A stretch of DNA of 64,000 nt from Vitis vinifera. Lineage: Eukaryota > Streptophyta > Magnoliopsida > Vitales > Vitaceae. Location: contig NC_081806.1 in assembly GCF_030704535.1 (NCBI RefSeq), forward strand, positions 2,987,001-3,051,000, written 5' to 3'. Shown here piece after piece: positions 62,301-64,000 of this stretch (its first letter is position 1; each line of letters opens with the position of its first letter). Position numbers and translations under genes: made by a program. Below the pieces are notes generated by a model. That model made no database searches. It saw only the letters and a list, made by a program, of their open reading frames with translations, and had not been told where the DNA came from.

Positions 62301-63391
62301 GCAGTCGACTCGGAGTGCATGGAAAATATATAACTTTTCACATTAAGAGCCGGTTTTCAGATTTCATAAAGTTGGGTTCTAAAACCCATATATTTCTCAA
62401 ATGTCCCCATCAAAACACAAGTCTCCCTTTCAGCCTTGTGTTTGTCTGCCATACGTGGAACCTACCTACTACTGAAAAAAATATTGAACAGATCAGTAAG
62501 AAGAAGCAATTACCAACCCCAGAAGGACCAGTCAGGAAACACCACATCCAAAGTCCACCGATCCCCACAGTAGCGAAACAGAGGTGGTGGGCTCGTCGAG
62601 TTGGGTCCACGGTGGTCGCCTGATCTGATCACCGGCCTGTCATTGCAGTCAAACGTCAGCTCCAAGTCCAGTAACTTTCCGGGGTACCTTCTGAGAAGTT
62701 GCAGAATACCCCATATTGTGAACACATCTCTAGTCTGTATCGACTTCTTGTACTTCTCTATGTACACTTTGCCCTTCACAATAACCAGTCTGAAATGGGC
62801 ACTCCTCTTAGCTCTCTCCACCATATCCCTACTAATCCCTGTGGTCTTCCATGGCTTCAAATCTTCATGGATCCATCTAAAGTAATCTGGGCAAACAGGT
62901 TTCCATGCCAAGTCTGTATCAAATGTTGTTGGGTAATTTCCTGGGCAGGTTTGAGTGAGATTCCTGGCGGAGCAGTTGAGTGGGACTACAATTGGCCTCG
63001 GCGTTTTCCGGTGATTTTCAGAGATTGGTACTGCTTTGCGCTCAGAATTATTAACCAGAAAGATAAACTGCAGAAGATAGAAATAATCAATAGAACTCAT
63101 ATGGTCATGAACTAAAGAAGTAACTGAAAGCTCTTGGCCAAAACATATGGAAGATCATGGTAGAGAAGTTTTGGTAGTTACACGGCTGCTGAAGCAGAAA
63201 AAAGAGATGAAGGCAGCTGCAACAAAGAGAATGAAGAAGAGGAAAAACGTATAGATAGTAATACTGCAAGCTGCAGGTGCTTTCTTCATTAATGGCAGAC
63301 GAAAAATTCTCAACCCAGAAAAATCTCTGCCCAGTTGAGACCTCTGCAAGATTGCAGTAGAGAAGCGCTGCATATTTTGAATCACAGTCAT
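59355..63391 (-). CDS. CAP10/DUF821 (rumi-type) O-glycosyltransferase-like protein
   Basis: Type II membrane protein of the secretory pathway; animal relatives (rumi/POGLUT1) add glucose or xylose to EGF repeats, while plant substrates are largely unknown. Six exons: 63182-63391, 62514-63067, 60269-60461, 60122-60186, 59806-60016 and 59355-59717, consistent phases, giving 531 aa, normal for the plant family. The membrane anchor is about residues 42-66. Family motifs follow in order: NCSARNLTQTCP, FRWIHEDL, FDCNDRPV, FRYCGD, VVFPDWSFWGWPE, YWKGNP, YIEGWAWSVSEKYILACDS, DFFMRSLQPVHHYWPI and VDWGNSH. Intron 5 uses a GC donor (AAG|GCAAAG), the only choice seen that keeps frame. Intron 2 (60462-62513) contains a Mutator-like insertion. 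The upstream ATG at 63391 is used; an inner Met 6 codons on is possible. A 3' UTR intron after the stop is possible. Confidence 0.9.
60628..60830. repeat. MITE-like repeat family B, partial copy 4, in glycosyltransferase intron 2
   Basis: It carries 'ctgtttgagaagtgctttc', 'aaacaattcttgaaaatagtt', 'ttttatttttaatcattctt' and 'aattattttttaaaacac', matching the order at 8704-9072 and 31722-32090. Confidence 0.45.
61080..62427. mobile_element. non-autonomous Mutator-like element (MULE) in glycosyltransferase intron 2
   Basis: Long terminal inverted repeats of about 270 bp run from 61080 inwards and from 62427 inwards. The ends read GGGAAACTTGTG and, reversed, GGGAGACTTGTG. The arms stay alignable to about 61350 and 62160. 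The 9-bp flanks TTTCAACTT (61071-61079) and TTTCAGCCT (62428-62436) match at 7 of 9, with two transitions, as expected for an aged Mutator-type target duplication. There is no transposase. The interior is richer in GC than the flanks and may include captured host sequence, though I recognise none. Confidence 0.75.
61310..61545. repeat. secondary palindrome nested in the MULE
   Basis: The inner part of the left arm ('gcactttgccggtgtcatta' through 'ctctccggtcggcaa.ctccc') recurs inverted at 61437-61545. The arms flank a purine/pyrimidine-rich stretch with its centre near 61425. Near-perfect pairing spans about 61356-61493. With the right arm, this gives three copies of the inner arm segment. 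Confidence 0.7.
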
Positions 63392-64000
63392 GAAGATGAT
63401 CAGTCAATAAGTTTTTCTTGTTAATTTTATCAGACACAGTACAAAGGGCAATTCTGCTTCTTCTCCACCACACATGCGATTCTAATTCAAAGTGTTCTTC
63501 ACACCGACATATTGTTGAATAGTTCCAGGAAGAAATACACGGAAGAGTTCAGACGCTAAGTCAACTTAAATCAATTCAAGCAATCTGAGAGGGGCTATTT
63601 TATTGGCAAGCCTGAACTCTAGATTAGGTGGTGTGCTTAACTCTCCGACCTCTGCTGGGTTATCCTAAAAAAAATACAATATTTACGGATGAAAAATCAT
63701 GGTTGTTCAATTCAAGAAATCTGAGAGGGGCTATTTTATTGGCAGGCCCGAACTCTACATTAGGTGGTGTGCTTGACTCTCCGACCACTGATGGGTTATT
63801 GTAAAAAACATACAATATTTACGGATGAAAAATCATGGTTGTGGGGATCTTCCCCACGTGTCTGTCCATGTAGCAGTACCCTTATTGGACCACTTGTCAC
63901 TCCCTCCATATCTACTTGGACAACCATCGAAGTACCCAGAAACGTTCTATCTAGACCGCATAAGTTCACTGAGCGAACAACACCTTCCTGCGAGCCCAAA
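63392..64000. other. upstream region of the glycosyltransferase, to the window edge
   Basis: It holds the presumed promoter and a 136-bp tandem duplication (63572-63843). A frame on the minus strand at 63796-63999 is open to the window edge but overlaps the second repeat copy and has no family features, so I do not call it a gene. Confidence 0.5.
63572..63843. repeat. 136-bp tandem duplication upstream of the glycosyltransferase
   Basis: Copy 1 (63572-63707) and copy 2 (63708-63843) both run from 'caattcaag.aatctgagag' to 'acggatgaaaaatcatggtt'. They differ at a handful of positions ('aagcctga' against 'aggcccga', 'ctagatt' against 'ctacatt'). The array begins 180 bp upstream of the start codon. 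Confidence 0.85.

Noticed and set aside
63796-63999. Open frame at the right window edge
   Set aside because: It overlaps the tandem duplication and has no recognisable motif; the rest would lie outside the window.

Overview
This is plant nuclear DNA, most likely from a woody eudicot. Grapevine is my best guess from overall style, but no search was run. The evidence is large AT-rich intergenic spacers, multi-exon genes with GT-AG introns, plant-type gene families, MITE-like repeats, Copia and gypsy remnants and a scrap of plastid tRNA. I rebuilt eight protein-coding genes by joining exons at splice sites and checking that the reading phase carries through every junction. All eight give full-length proteins.

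Layout. 3.3-7.6 kb and 13.3-18.5 kb (both minus): two tandem HMA5-type copper ATPases with the same six-exon structure, separated by a decayed Copia retrotransposon (10.3-13.1 kb). 18.5-26.0 kb: gene-free, with a cluster of MITE-like repeats, an orphan set of TGGGCC/AGCCCA motifs and a 303-bp foldback element. 26.0-28.0 kb (plus): an AAE3-like oxalate/4-coumarate-type acyl-CoA ligase. 28.0-32.1 kb: gene-free, with a gypsy-like LTR scrap, a G19 run, an AT-rich minisatellite and a 103-bp tandem duplication. 33.3-36.4 kb (plus): serine racemase. 37.2-40.4 kb (minus): beta-tubulin. 43.3-46.5 kb (plus): NOB1, an endonuclease of 18S rRNA maturation. 48.3-53.1 kb (minus): an LRR receptor-like protein whose kinase domain lacks its catalytic residues. 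53.1-59.3 kb: gene-free, with one orphan promoter-like patch. 59.4-63.4 kb (minus): a CAP10/DUF821 (rumi-type) glycosyltransferase whose second intron holds a 1.35-kb Mutator-like element with a nested palindrome.

The genes do not form a pathway; this is an ordinary plant gene neighbourhood. The two copper pumps are a local duplication, and NOB1 and the LRR pseudokinase lie tail to tail. The items most worth following up are the uneven divergence of the copper-pump pair and a codon loss inside a metal-binding motif of one copy, the intronic palindromic Mutator-like element, the ribosome-biogenesis-type promoter of NOB1, the telomere-repeat codons at the start of the acyl-CoA ligase, and the plastid trnR fragment.
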